Shown here: one piece after another, positions 39,238 to 48,450 of the stretch
Layout of the letters: the number at the start of each line of letters is the position of its first letter
How positions within the stretch are numbered: position 1 is the stretch's first letter
Assembly: GCA_016124575.1 (NCBI GenBank)
Contig: WGNM01000018.1
Coordinates: 62,001-126,000 of the forward strand
Origin: Cryomorphaceae bacterium
GTDB taxonomy: Bacteria; Bacteroidota; Bacteroidia; Flavobacteriales_D; Sanyastnellaceae
Direction: 5' to 3'
DNA: 64,000 nucleotides
Notes under the pieces: generated by a model
Told to the model about the DNA's origin: nothing
The model's database searches: none
Seen by the model: the letters and a program-made list of their open reading frames with translations, nothing else
Position numbers and translations under genes: made by a program

Positions 39238-40452
39238 TTAATCAACGGGTGGAATTGATTCTGCAGCTATCCATGAAGTGGTCCATGCGGCCTGAAAATT
39301 AAAGCCTCCTGTTATGGCATCTATATCGAGTACTTCGCCCGCGAACCAAAGATTCTGAACGGTTTTACTCTCCATTGTTTTGAATGAAACGGTGTCGAGT
39401 TGCACTCCACCTGCGGTTACAAACTCTTCTTTAAAGGTGCTTTTTCCTCGCATGCGAAAAACTGATTTGCATAGTATGTCTGCCAAAACATCTATCTCTG
39501 CATTGCGCAGGTCAGCCCAGTTTTTTTGGTCTACATTGGCAAGCAGGGTCATGCGTTCCCAAAGCCGACGTGTAATGCCGGGGTAGGTGGTGGTCACTAC
39601 TTTTTTCTTGGCTTCTGCTGATCGCTGCTCCCGAAGGTATTCAACAACTTCTTCATTTGTTTCTGCTACCCAATTCACGATGACATCAGCATCGTAACGA
39701 CAGTCGGCTAACTTTCTTGCACCCCAAGCCGATAAACGCAGCACTGCTGGCCCGCTCAATCCCCAATGTGTGATGAGCAATGGTCCGAATGATTGAATAC
39801 CCAGTGATGGAATCGATACGTTGGCGTGTTGAACTGAAATGCCAGGTAAATCGCGTAAGAGCGAATGCTTGATGTTGAAGGTGAAGAGCGAGGGGACGGC
39901 TGCAACCAAGGAGATGCCGAGCGACTCGAGGAGTTTCCAGCTAAGCGGACTGCTGCCTGTGGTATACAAAACATAGTCGGCGTGGAAGACGCTGCTCTGG
40001 GTGGTTATTTCCCACTGTCTGTCGTGCTTCATGTGGGTTACTCCTTCTCCTGTCATTACCTTCACACCGAGCAAATCGGCTTCTTTTAGAAAGCATTTGA
40101 TGATGGTTTCGCTGTTGTCTGTAACAGGAAATACCCTGCCGTCATCTTCTATCTTTGTTTCTACTCCGCGGTTCGAAAGCCATTCCATCATATCGCCACA
40201 GGCAAATCGATTAAAAGGGCCGAGCAGTTCTTTTGATCCTCTTGGATAGTGTTTAACCAGTTCTTTTGGTTCAAAACATCCGTGGGTTACGTTGCACCTT
40301 CCGCCCCCTGAAATCTTTACTTTCTCAAGCACGCGGGTTCCTTTTTCAAGGATGTAAACACGGGCATTTGGATTGAGTTCGGCGTACCGGATGGCGCCAA
40401 AAAAACCTGCAGCACCTCCGCCTATCACTATCAAATCGGCTTTTGGAATCAT
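39238..40452 (-). CDS. HI0933/YhiN family flavoprotein
   Basis: A 404-residue NAD(P)/FAD-dependent oxidoreductase. The N-terminal dinucleotide-binding motif GGGAAGFFGA (11-20), the ISGGGRCNVTH loop and the C-terminal AGGVQLDTVSFKTMESK followed by FAGEVLDIDAITGGFN define the HI0933 family. Its substrate is not known in any well-described system that I can name. The ATG overlaps the stop of the upstream cNMP-AlbA gene by 4 bases, so the two are co-translated. Confidence 0.88.
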   Translation of the reverse strand: MIPKADLIVIGGGAAGFFGAIRYAELNPNARVYILEKGTRVLEKVKISGGGRCNVTHGCFEPKELVKHYPRGSKELLGPFNRFACGDMMEWLSNRGVETKIEDDGRVFPVTDNSETIIKCFLKEADLLGVKVMTGEGVTHMKHDRQWEITTQSSVFHADYVLYTTGSSPLSWKLLESLGISLVAAVPSLFTFNIKHSLLRDLPGISVQHANVSIPSLGIQSFGPLLITHWGLSGPAVLRLSAWGARKLADCRYDADVIVNWVAETNEEVVEYLREQRSAEAKKKVVTTTYPGITRRLWERMTLLANVDQKNWADLRNAEIDVLADILCKSVFRMRGKSTFKEEFVTAGGVQLDTVSFKTMESKTVQNLWFAGEVLDIDAITGGFNFQAAWTTSWIAAESIPPVD

Positions 40453-41330
40453 TTGAGATAATATGGAAAACGGTTAACGATGTATTGCATGGCATCGGCA
40501 ATGCTCAATTGTTGATTGGTGGCTCCTGAACGAATGATGAATACCTCTCCACTAACGCCTTTGCCAGCGTTTAAATAAATGGGCTTATACGAAGCTTCGC
40601 AATCTACTCGGTATATCATTTTATCGCGGTAGAGTTGGTGACTGAAGTGCACGTACGACATGGCTTCAGCTCCCAGCTTTTCTCGCACTAGATTCTGAAA
40701 GTCTTGGTCGAATTTATCGGCAGCACTGTTGTCTGATTCAGGTATGCCCAACAATGAACTGTCGTCGGCTACGCCAAGTAACAATGTACCGCCTTTTGTA
40801 TTGAGAAAGGCGGCCACAGCTTTCAATATGTTCGGGTTGAGCGCTCCTTCCTTAAACTCTGTGAATTCGTTCTCTCCTTGCTTTAGCAATGTTTCTATAC
40901 TGGTGTCAAGCAGTTCATGCAAGTAGCTAACTGTATTGCTGAACAAGACTTGTAAGAGATTCGGTTGCTTTGGCTCTGGCATCATACCGCTGGCTGTCAA
41001 ATCGGTATGTGAGAATGTCAACAAACTACTTTCCGGAGATTGCGAGATCACGGTGCCCAATCGGGGCAGTTGCTCCAATGTTGCAACCTCTCCGAAAGTA
41101 GCCCCTCTCCGCATGGATTTAGAGATGCCATTTTTCAAAACCAAACTGAATTCGCCTGAGTGCACGATATATAAATGCTGCCCTTCTTCATAACTGCGAA
41201 ATACACTTGCATCCAGTATGAACGCTTCATGGCGGTGAATGTCAAACAGCTTTCGCTTATCATCATCACTCAATACATGAAGCGATGAGGCGTTGAGGCT
41301 TTCGAGAAAGTCGGTATATTCAATTTTCAT
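40449..41330 (-). CDS. Fusion of cyclic-nucleotide-binding domain and AlbA_2 (Schlafen-like) domain
   Basis: A 293-residue cytoplasmic protein. Residues about 20-115 form a cNMP-binding/Crp-like beta-roll (YIVHSGEFSLVL, then FGEVATLEQLPR at 79-90, which resembles a phosphate-binding cassette with Arg90). Residues about 145-293 form an AlbA_2 domain (EFTEFKEG at 155-162, FLNTKGGTLLLGV at 175-187), the putative ATP- or nucleic-acid-binding core shared with Schlafen proteins. No HTH is present, so it is not a normal Crp regulator. The ATG at 41330 was chosen because the upstream extension has no similarity; a TATCTTCG box ends 7 bases before it. It overlaps the flavoprotein gene by 4 bases. Confidence 0.8.
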   Translation of the reverse strand: MKIEYTDFLESLNASSLHVLSDDDKRKLFDIHRHEAFILDASVFRSYEEGQHLYIVHSGEFSLVLKNGISKSMRRGATFGEVATLEQLPRLGTVISQSPESSLLTFSHTDLTASGMMPEPKQPNLLQVLFSNTVSYLHELLDTSIETLLKQGENEFTEFKEGALNPNILKAVAAFLNTKGGTLLLGVADDSSLLGIPESDNSAADKFDQDFQNLVREKLGAEAMSYVHFSHQLYRDKMIYRVDCEASYKPIYLNAGKGVSGEVFIIRSGATNQQLSIADAMQYIVNRFPYYLK

Positions 41331-41401
41331 GCTCCGCGAAGATAGGTGGGTTTGGGGTTGAAATGTGCTGATGAAGCGATGGACAACTACGATTATAAAT
41401 A

Positions 41402-41434
41402 AAAAAGACGACCCTTGCAATGGGTCGTCTTTTT
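41402..41434. terminator. Bidirectional terminator after the helicase gene
   Basis: Stem AAAAAGACGACCC (41402-41414) / GGGTCGTCTTTTT (41422-41434) with loop TTGCAAT. It serves the minus-strand helicase ending at 41452. Confidence 0.85.
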
Positions 41435-41451
41435 CTATGTTGTTCTTAGAT

Positions 41452-43275
41452 TTAACCTACAAAAGTCAAAGCTTTACCACGTTTTCCAGCACGTCCTGTT
41501 CTACCAATACGGTGAACATAGCTGTCGTATGTGCGTGGCACTTCGTAGTTGATAACGTGGCTGATGTCTTGGACATCGATACCACGTGCTGCAACGTCAG
41601 TAGCGCACAATACTTGGATATTGCCTTTCTTGAATTTATCAAGAGCAACCTGTCGAGCACGTTGGGTCTTGTCTCCGTGAATTTCATCAACAGCTACGCC
41701 CATCTTTTTCAAGTCGCGGCACAACTTGCTTACGCGGTGCTTTGTTTCGGCGAAGACGATTACACGTGTAAAGTCTTCATGCTGCAACATGGTTACAAGC
41801 GTCTCGATTTTATCATCCGCATTGCCAATGCGAACTATATCTTGATCAATAGTATCCGAAGATGATTGTCCTGAACTCACTTTTACAGTGATTGGATCTT
41901 CCAACAATCGCCCGATGATCTCTTTCAATCCATTGTCGATGGTCGCTGAAAACAACAGGTTCTGCTTTCTGTTGGTCATCTGCGCTGCCATGCGCTCAAC
42001 TTCATGAACGAATCCCATATCGAGCATGCGGTCGAATTCATCAAGCACCAAAACCTCAATCTTGTTCATCGGCAATGCGCCGCGATTGATAAGGTCAGCT
42101 ACTCGTCCTGGCGTTCCGATTATAACATGCGGACGCTGTTTCATGCGGCGAATGTCTTCGTTCACGCTTGTTCCACCAATGAATTTTTGAGCAAACAAAC
42201 GCATGCCTGGCGTAAGCGCTACGAACTCATCATAAACTTGCAAGGCAAGCTCACGGGTTGGGACAAGTATTAGGCTATCAAAATGCTGTGGAGAATGAAT
42301 CAAACGTTCCAAGATCGGAATAAGAAACGCAGCTGTTTTACCAGTTCCTGTATTCGCTATTCCCAACAAATCGCTACCTGCAATAGCTGCATCAATGGTG
42401 CGTTCTTGAATCTCAGTTGGTGTCTTAAACCCACGCTGACGCAATGCCTTTTTTACCAATGAATCGATAGGGAATTCATCAAATGTGCGCGGAGCAACAT
42501 AAGGTGCTTCAGGCTGAACCGGTGCAGCACGACGAATCAATTGCTCTGGATCCAAGCCTGGACCTAGTTTTTTCTTGCTGCGATTAGACGATGAACCTGC
42601 ACGACGGCTGTTTCCGCCTTGATCTCCGCGGCCATTGCGGCTTCTCGGACGATCACCAAAGCGTGAAGAGCCTCCTCTGCTTTCTCCGTTGCGGCTGCTG
42701 CCTTCTGACCGACGGGCTCCTTCTTCACGCGGTGGACGTGAATCCCCGCGGTTTTCAGTCCGCGTTGCGCCTTCTGAACGATCGTTCCCACGGTATCCAC
42801 CTTCTGAACGCTGTCCGCCTTCTGAGCGATTGTTCCCACGGTATCCACCTTCTGAACGTTGTCCGCCTTCTGAGCGATTGTTCCCACGGTATCCACCTTC
42901 TGAACGTTGTCCGCCTTCTGAGCGATTGTTCCCACGGTATCCACCTTCTGAACGTTGTCCGCCCTCTGAACGATTGTTCCCACGGTATCCACCTTCTGAA
43001 CGTTGTCCGCCCTCTGAACGCTGTCCGCCTTCTGAACGGTTTTCACCATTTCCTCCGCGGTATCCGCCTTCGCTTCTATTCCCTGGGCGATCATTGCCGC
43101 CACGTCCGCGGAAGTTTCCACCTCCTGATTGTCCGTCGCGAGATGAACCACCGTTATTTTTTTTCTTTTTGTTGTTCGGACGATCTGCGTTGGCTGATCC
43201 GGTGCGAGCACCTTTGCCAGCTTCTTGTCCTTTTGCAGGACCATCAGATGGTCTCTTTTTAAAAAATGTAAACAT
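41452..43275 (-). CDS. DEAD-box RNA helicase (RhlE type) with RG-rich repeat N-terminus
   Basis: A 607-residue ATP-dependent RNA helicase. The first 220 residues are low complexity: lysine/asparagine-rich, then tandem 16-residue units of the RSEGGYRGNN type, then an RG/SR-rich segment. The helicase core carries the Q motif region (GFKTPTEIQ), Walker A ANTGTGKTAAF, PTRELA, motif II as DEFD rather than DEAD, SAT, and the final YVHRIGRTGRAGKRG. Normally the RG-rich tail of such proteins is C-terminal; here it precedes the core and the protein ends right after motif VI. The start is the ATG at 43275 (MFTFFKKR), not the longer 43302 frame. Confidence 0.88.
   Translation of the reverse strand: MFTFFKKRPSDGPAKGQEAGKGARTGSANADRPNNKKKKNNGGSSRDGQSGGGNFRGRGGNDRPGNRSEGGYRGGNGENRSEGGQRSEGGQRSEGGYRGNNRSEGGQRSEGGYRGNNRSEGGQRSEGGYRGNNRSEGGQRSEGGYRGNNRSEGGQRSEGGYRGNDRSEGATRTENRGDSRPPREEGARRSEGSSRNGESRGGSSRFGDRPRSRNGRGDQGGNSRRAGSSSNRSKKKLGPGLDPEQLIRRAAPVQPEAPYVAPRTFDEFPIDSLVKKALRQRGFKTPTEIQERTIDAAIAGSDLLGIANTGTGKTAAFLIPILERLIHSPQHFDSLILVPTRELALQVYDEFVALTPGMRLFAQKFIGGTSVNEDIRRMKQRPHVIIGTPGRVADLINRGALPMNKIEVLVLDEFDRMLDMGFVHEVERMAAQMTNRKQNLLFSATIDNGLKEIIGRLLEDPITVKVSSGQSSSDTIDQDIVRIGNADDKIETLVTMLQHEDFTRVIVFAETKHRVSKLCRDLKKMGVAVDEIHGDKTQRARQVALDKFKKGNIQVLCATDVAARGIDVQDISHVINYEVPRTYDSYVHRIGRTGRAGKRGKALTFVG
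42784..43023. repeat. 48-bp tandem repeat in the helicase gene
   Basis: Five near-identical contiguous 48-bp units begin at 42784, 42832, 42880, 42928 and 42976 (each starts GTTCCCACGG on the plus strand). The period equals 16 codons, so copy-number changes keep the frame. Partial units extend on both sides. Confidence 0.9.
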
Positions 43276-43354
43276 TTGTGTTTGATTAAGTCTGTTTCGC
43301 ACGCGCTTGTTTTAGCGTGCACAGACATGAGTAAAGGTCCTGGGTTCGGTCTTG

Positions 43355-44443
43355 TCAGTCTGCAATTCCGAGTTGACGCAGCATTGAAGTATGACTGCGT
43401 AACGCGTCTTTCAATGAACCCAATGAATGATAAGGAACTCCAAATTCTTTAGCCGTAGCCGCGACGATGGGGGCAATTTTCGGATAGTGAATGTGGCAAA
43501 TATGCGGAAAGAGATGATGCTCCACCTGGAAATTCAATCCACCAGTGTACCAGGTGACAATCTTGCTTTTCTCGGCAAAATTAGCTGTCGTCCGTAATTG
43601 GTGTACATGCCAGCTGTAGCTGAACGTCGGATCTTCTTTCTCGTCAAGAATTTCCGTGGTTTCAACGACGTGCGCCAGTTGAAATGTGGCGCTCAAAATA
43701 ACTCCCATCACAAAGTGCATCACAAAGAACATCAACAGGATGGCCCAAAATGGTGCTGGGATAAATATGGCGGGAAGGACAAGTATGTATACAAAGTACA
43801 CTACTTTCCAAAGGGTGACATAAGAGAATTTTTTGCGGAAGTCTTCTCCTTCCTGAACAAGTCCTTTCTTCTTATATCTGAACAAACTGGTGAAGTCAGC
43901 AACTGTCACCCATGAAAAAGTCAGCAAACCATACAACAGCCATGCGTATCTATGCTGAAAACGATGTATCCATTTGCGCTCTTGAAACGGAGTGAATCGC
44001 AACACTGAAGGGACATCGATATCTTCGTCGGCGTGGTTAATGTTGGTGAAGGAGTGGTGCAACATGTTGTGCTGGATTTTCCAGGTTGTTGCGCTCGCAC
44101 CAACTATATTCATTGAATAGCCGAGTATTTTATTTACAAGTGGTTTTGAAGAGTAAGCGCCGTGCAAGGCATCGTGCATCACATTGGTCCCAATGCCTGC
44201 CATTCCCAAGCCCATTATCACCCACAGGCCAAATAGTGCCCACATATTGGTGATGATACCGGTCATCATGATCACCAAAGGTGCTAAAGCAATAGTGAAT
44301 ACAATGATGGTTTTGGCATGTACACGCCAATCAGCATTTCTTGTGATCTTATTGTCTTCGAAATAAGCTTCAACGCGTTTTCTGAGTGTGTTTACAAACT
44401 CTGCGTCTGCTTTTGTGGTAAATCTATACCTTTTTAACGTCAT
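43355..44443 (-). CDS. Fatty acid desaturase 1 (membrane, front-end-like)
   Basis: A 362-residue di-iron membrane desaturase. The three histidine boxes are complete: HDALH (90-94), HNMLHH (125-130) and QVEHH (306-310). The Q in the last box is typical of front-end or linoleoyl-CoA desaturase-like enzymes, but there is no fused cytochrome b5 domain. Four or more membrane helices lie between the boxes. It is a paralog of the gene at 54586-55710. The leader region (44444-44575) contains a possible structured RNA and an exact -7 box. Confidence 0.88.
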   Translation of the reverse strand: MTLKRYRFTTKADAEFVNTLRKRVEAYFEDNKITRNADWRVHAKTIIVFTIALAPLVIMMTGIITNMWALFGLWVIMGLGMAGIGTNVMHDALHGAYSSKPLVNKILGYSMNIVGASATTWKIQHNMLHHSFTNINHADEDIDVPSVLRFTPFQERKWIHRFQHRYAWLLYGLLTFSWVTVADFTSLFRYKKKGLVQEGEDFRKKFSYVTLWKVVYFVYILVLPAIFIPAPFWAILLMFFVMHFVMGVILSATFQLAHVVETTEILDEKEDPTFSYSWHVHQLRTTANFAEKSKIVTWYTGGLNFQVEHHLFPHICHIHYPKIAPIVAATAKEFGVPYHSLGSLKDALRSHTSMLRQLGIAD

Positions 44444-44483
44444 GCATTATCATGCTATCGAGCGACTTTCGTGCGTCAACTCG

Positions 44484-44553
44484 GGGGTTGTCTTTCTTTT
44501 CAGATTCCAGAGAAGTCAGGTGGCTTTTCGCCGTTCTCAAATTGAACAACCCC
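44484..44553 (-). promoter_or_regulatory. Possible structured leader RNA of desaturase 1
   Basis: On the minus strand GGGGTTGT (44553-44546) can pair with ACAACCCC (44491-44484), enclosing about 54 bases that contain a small GGC-GAAAA-GCC hairpin and weaker ones. It lies between a TACCTTTG box (44575-44568) and the start codon. Confidence 0.3.
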
Positions 44554-44652
44554 TCGTTAGAACGCCACAAAGGTACGTCTTTATTCAAATAGTTCGACGT
44601 AAAGGATGTTAAGAATCTAGGAACATCAGTGTTTACAGGTGGTTTGAAAGCA

Positions 44653-47600
44653 TTATTCTGCAATAATCAATCGCGAAGAAGCCTGATTTGAACCGTCGTT
44701 TAAGGTTAAGTTATAAACACCCAAGGCCAAATTGTTCAAATCAAGGTGAAGTGTGCCCGACTTGTTTTGAAAGGTTTGTTCAAAGACAAGTTTTCCCGTC
44801 ATATCGGATATTTGTACGATCAAATCTCCACCCGCTGCCCCTTCAATGCTGATTAGCCGATCTGCTCGCAATGGATTGGGGTAGATCGTGATCCCGCCTT
44901 CTCCAAAAAACTCTTCTATTGAAGTAGGATCAAGTAAAACTTCTAAGTAGTTAGGAAGGGTGGATACCTCCATCGGATTGCCATGTATGTCTTGTGCTGC
45001 GGAGATTTCAAGGTCAAGAAAATAGTCTGTACCACTAACGAAGACTGGATCAAATGCAAAATAATAGACGTCTGAAATTACCCATTGACTTTGTACAAGT
45101 GGCGCTCCAATGGTGGCATTGCTACCTCCATTTGGGAAGTTGAGGATAGGCAATATGTCTTGATTCATTTCTTCATCAAACCAAATGCTGCCAACCCACG
45201 ACTCACCCAAGTTGTCGAAATCTATGGTGTAGGTATTCGCTAAAACCATGTCGGCGAGAGGTGCTTTGGTGTCGATGGTGAGAGTCAATGCCATTTCCGT
45301 ATCGCCAACTATATTGCCGGCGGCATCGCTAAAGTTGGAAATAATGAAGTTGGCGTTCTCTGTTTCAATATCACCATCCGCTAGAAAGAAGCTTGCACTG
45401 AAAATTGAGCTGCCCAACCATACACTGGCCGCGGGGTTGTATATGAATGTAGCATTGGTGGCAGCATCATTTGCAGTCAAAACGGGTATCGTTGATGTAT
45501 CCATTGATTCGTCAAAAGCAATATTCGCAGTCATGGCGCCGCTGGCTACTGAGGCTATGTTAACGATAGATGTTGATGGGTTGGTTGAGGTGATCTCCGG
45601 AAATCTGGCGTCGTATTCAAAATCTGAATCGCCTATCCAAATGGCTTGGGTCAGGCCTTCAGCAGATACCGCTCCTGAAATGCGGATTTGGAAATCTCTC
45701 CATTCTTCTGAAATACCACTCACATTCCATGAGAATTCACCTGTTACGGCGTCGATCCAGACAAAACTCTGGTCCAACAAAGCACTGCTTTCAAGGTCGG
45801 CACCGTTAAATTCCAATAGGGGAGTTGAGCTCATGTCCATTTCTACATCGTAATGCGCCGTTACGTGAAACGTTGATCCTCCGTTGGTGCTATTGATGAT
45901 GGAAAATTCTGCTGTCACTGCATCTATATGGGGAAGTCCACTTTCTATGTACTCCCTTGCTTTGTCGAATGCGCCATTTCCGATTTCTATTCCAGCAATC
46001 CTTCCTGGAATGTCGTCACAGGGTGGGTGAATGCCTCCCCAAATGCGGGAAAGACTGCACTGGTCTGATGCGTCGCGATAGGTCGCCCACTGAAGTACGA
46101 TTTCTGTACTTGGCCCGTCTTCAAAAACCAGGTACTCGTTCATTTGTGCGTCGAATTCACCCATGCCTCCGGGGAAATATTCGTCGCCAGTTATTTGGGT
46201 TAATACTTCAGCAGCAGCCCTCGAGTAGGTGCTGTGGCCAGACACATAACCGGCAAACGGCGGGGTAACGAAGTTAGGGCGTTGATAAGGCCACCAATCT
46301 TCTGCTCTAATCCAACCTACTCCGGCAACGTCTGTTTCAGGATTGTCGATGAAGTAGTGTCCACGCCATGTATAAAGCTTGATCTTCCCGATGTGCTCAC
46401 CATTGTCTCCAGCTAGCGGATCGCCTGCTTCTATAAGTTCTATATAACCTGGATTTAAACGTATGCCCGCGGGATGGTAATGAGGCAGGTCTTCGCTGTT
46501 CGACTGTCCTTTGTCGCACATATAACGTATAGCGGAAACAGGACGGATAAAGTCGTACCACCCTTTGATTCCCCATGCGGTAATCGCTGCATCGTGCATG
46601 GCACCTCCCAAGGTTAAATACGATTTTACATCCCATTCCAAAAGGGGCAATATTTCTCCTTCGCCCATCCATCGGTGCTCCATCATGGGGTGGTCATTCA
46701 CGTAGTTCAAGATGGTAAACCAATGTCCGGGTGGTGTTTCTGAATGGGGTCCATCGGCCCAGAATTCGGCTAAAACACGGGCGTAGTCGCCACGAGGGAC
46801 AATTTGTGGTGCATACGGCTCGCCGGTGAAAGGATTGAGGTCGTGCCCGATGCCTGGGTCTCCTCCCTCAAACAAGTCATAAAAATCTGGATACTCCTCA
46901 AAACTAGTCGGCAACTCAGCAACATTGCCTATGCTTGCTGGTGAAATGTCCCACATAACTCCATCGTTTGGGTCCAAGTGTGAAGCCCAAATGCTGACCA
47001 ATTCAAACCCCCAACGGTATATGTCATCGTACTCGCGCGCTCCTAAAGTGTCGAGCTGTGGAGCAGGACCTGGATCGTGGTAAACGATGTACTGATCCCC
47101 ATCTCTGAAGTAAATGTTTTGGACAGACTCATCGAGTGCGAAGGGTATCAGGTTGCCCCATTCCGGACTAAGAAAAGGGGGGACGGTGGTAAATGGAATT
47201 CCGTTTTGATCGACAAATGTTTCCAACGCCAAAGGCTGCCATCTGTTCGGGTCAACAAGTGTTGGATTTCCAGGTTCAATCATCTCCAAATCGGGGTTCA
47301 CTGGAAGGTAGTATTGACTCGCATAACTTCCTCCTTCATTTGATCCGTCTTGCAATCCAAACTCAATCATTTTATCTCCAATGTAATTGCCCAATGCAGC
47401 TGGAATGTCGGTACTATAATCGGTACTCGCATACACAATGTCATACCCCAAGGCATTCATCAATGAATCACATCGTTGTAAGGTTTCTTCTGAACCTGGG
47501 GAATAGAAAAAACGATGTCGTAAAATGCGGTATGCAGCATAACTCATGGCTTCTTCTTGCGCCGCTTGAATGTCTTCTGGTATCGTCACTCCATCGAAGG

Positions 47601-47850
47601 CTACGGTGAAATCACCCATGGTATTGCCCAAAAAACAAGTGCTCGCTATGCTGTCGTAGGCTGCCCAAGCGTCGTACAATACTACAGAGGTGTGGTAAAG
47701 GTTTCTTGCATGTATCGTTGGTCGAGCTTGATCTCCTCGAATGGCTTCTAGAAGTACGTCGTTCCATTTTCGCGCTACACTGTGTTCTTGTGCATTTATA
47801 TTTGAAAAGATGAAGAGTAGTACGGGAACAACAAGTAATATCCGTTTCAT
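44653..47850 (-). CDS. Vanadium-dependent haloperoxidase-like T9SS protein 1
   Basis: A 1065-residue exported enzyme. After a signal peptide (NINAQ) comes a PAP2/vanadium haloperoxidase-like domain (to about 650). All vanadate-site residues known from fungal chloroperoxidase are present with the same spacing: Lys429 and Arg436 (K-x6-R in IKGWYDFIRP), Ser537-Gly538-His539 (VSGHSTYSR), Arg602 and His608 (R-x5-H in SRIWGGIHPP). About three Ig-like repeats follow (about 650-980), then a type A T9SS sorting domain (IYPNP, MTGKLV, LALGVYNLTL). Known relatives oxidise halide with H2O2 or act as acid phosphatases; the activity and halide cannot be told from sequence. It is a paralog of the 48451-52347 gene. 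Confidence 0.85.
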   Translation of the reverse strand: MKRILLVVPVLLFIFSNINAQEHSVARKWNDVLLEAIRGDQARPTIHARNLYHTSVVLYDAWAAYDSIASTCFLGNTMGDFTVAFDGVTIPEDIQAAQEEAMSYAAYRILRHRFFYSPGSEETLQRCDSLMNALGYDIVYASTDYSTDIPAALGNYIGDKMIEFGLQDGSNEGGSYASQYYLPVNPDLEMIEPGNPTLVDPNRWQPLALETFVDQNGIPFTTVPPFLSPEWGNLIPFALDESVQNIYFRDGDQYIVYHDPGPAPQLDTLGAREYDDIYRWGFELVSIWASHLDPNDGVMWDISPASIGNVAELPTSFEEYPDFYDLFEGGDPGIGHDLNPFTGEPYAPQIVPRGDYARVLAEFWADGPHSETPPGHWFTILNYVNDHPMMEHRWMGEGEILPLLEWDVKSYLTLGGAMHDAAITAWGIKGWYDFIRPVSAIRYMCDKGQSNSEDLPHYHPAGIRLNPGYIELIEAGDPLAGDNGEHIGKIKLYTWRGHYFIDNPETDVAGVGWIRAEDWWPYQRPNFVTPPFAGYVSGHSTYSRAAAEVLTQITGDEYFPGGMGEFDAQMNEYLVFEDGPSTEIVLQWATYRDASDQCSLSRIWGGIHPPCDDIPGRIAGIEIGNGAFDKAREYIESGLPHIDAVTAEFSIINSTNGGSTFHVTAHYDVEMDMSSTPLLEFNGADLESSALLDQSFVWIDAVTGEFSWNVSGISEEWRDFQIRISGAVSAEGLTQAIWIGDSDFEYDARFPEITSTNPSTSIVNIASVASGAMTANIAFDESMDTSTIPVLTANDAATNATFIYNPAASVWLGSSIFSASFFLADGDIETENANFIISNFSDAAGNIVGDTEMALTLTIDTKAPLADMVLANTYTIDFDNLGESWVGSIWFDEEMNQDILPILNFPNGGSNATIGAPLVQSQWVISDVYYFAFDPVFVSGTDYFLDLEISAAQDIHGNPMEVSTLPNYLEVLLDPTSIEEFFGEGGITIYPNPLRADRLISIEGAAGGDLIVQISDMTGKLVFEQTFQNKSGTLHLDLNNLALGVYNLTLNDGSNQASSRLIIAE

Positions 47851-47913
47851 GGATTTATGAATTTTAACGATTTTACAACTTAATGGTCGATTTCCCTAAG
47901 TATATGATATGTG

Positions 47914-48384
47914 TCAGCTACTAAAAATTGGTAACTGTTGAAGGCTCATGAAAAGATTAACAAGCGCATCGGCAGCAACTATGGCCAAAAGACCTGTTTC
48001 AAATGTGGCTTCTCGCCATTTTCGACCAATCATGAAATAGGCTGCCAGTGATATGATGCTCAACCAGGCCATATGCCTCGTCCCCGGTAAGTGAAATACC
48101 CTGAAAAGATTGAAAAGCAGCATGGGAATGATCACTGCATAGGCCGTTTTGTTCTTTAAAGTTTTGATGTTGAAAGCAAGTAGCAGGAGCAACGATAGGG
48201 TGTATATCCATGAACCCGCTAAAAGTACATAGCCCGAGAAAAAAAGGAGTAGCAATGAGGCAATGAGCTGCATGCTGATGATGACCTTCACAACCCAGTG
48301 GTTGTTAGTCTTTCGCAATGTCCCTATCGCTAAGCTCGCTGCAGCGAGGATGAAAATGTAATGGATATCTTGAACAAACTGCAT
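47914..48384 (-). CDS. Small polytopic membrane protein of unknown function
   Basis: A 156-residue protein with five to six hydrophobic helices and short polar loops, and no motif I recognise. The frame continues to a TTG at 48420 inside a terminator hairpin; the ATG at 48384, just after that hairpin, is the better start. It lies between the two haloperoxidase-like genes on the same strand, 63 bases before the second one. Confidence 0.65.
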   Translation of the reverse strand: MQFVQDIHYIFILAAASLAIGTLRKTNNHWVVKVIISMQLIASLLLLFFSGYVLLAGSWIYTLSLLLLLAFNIKTLKNKTAYAVIIPMLLFNLFRVFHLPGTRHMAWLSIISLAAYFMIGRKWREATFETGLLAIVAADALVNLFMSLQQLPIFSS

Positions 48385-48396
48385 GGCTGAAAGGTC

Positions 48397-48437
48397 AAAA
48401 AAAAACGGGACAACCATCAAGGTGTCCCGTTTTTTTT
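48397..48437 (-). terminator. Terminator after haloperoxidase-like gene 2
   Basis: Stem ACGGGACA (48405-48412) / TGTCCCGT (48423-48430) flanked by runs of A and T on both sides, thus bidirectional. The next gene starts 13 bases beyond it. Confidence 0.85.
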
Positions 48438-48450
48438 AATTCGTTGATGT

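Noticed and set aside
42784-43023. CRISPR-like repeat array
   Set aside because: The units are contiguous with no spacers and are translated in frame.
42564-43328. Long frames in other registers across the helicase repeat, on both strands
   Set aside because: A 48-bp repeat without stops keeps several frames open. The helicase frame has homology and the others do not.
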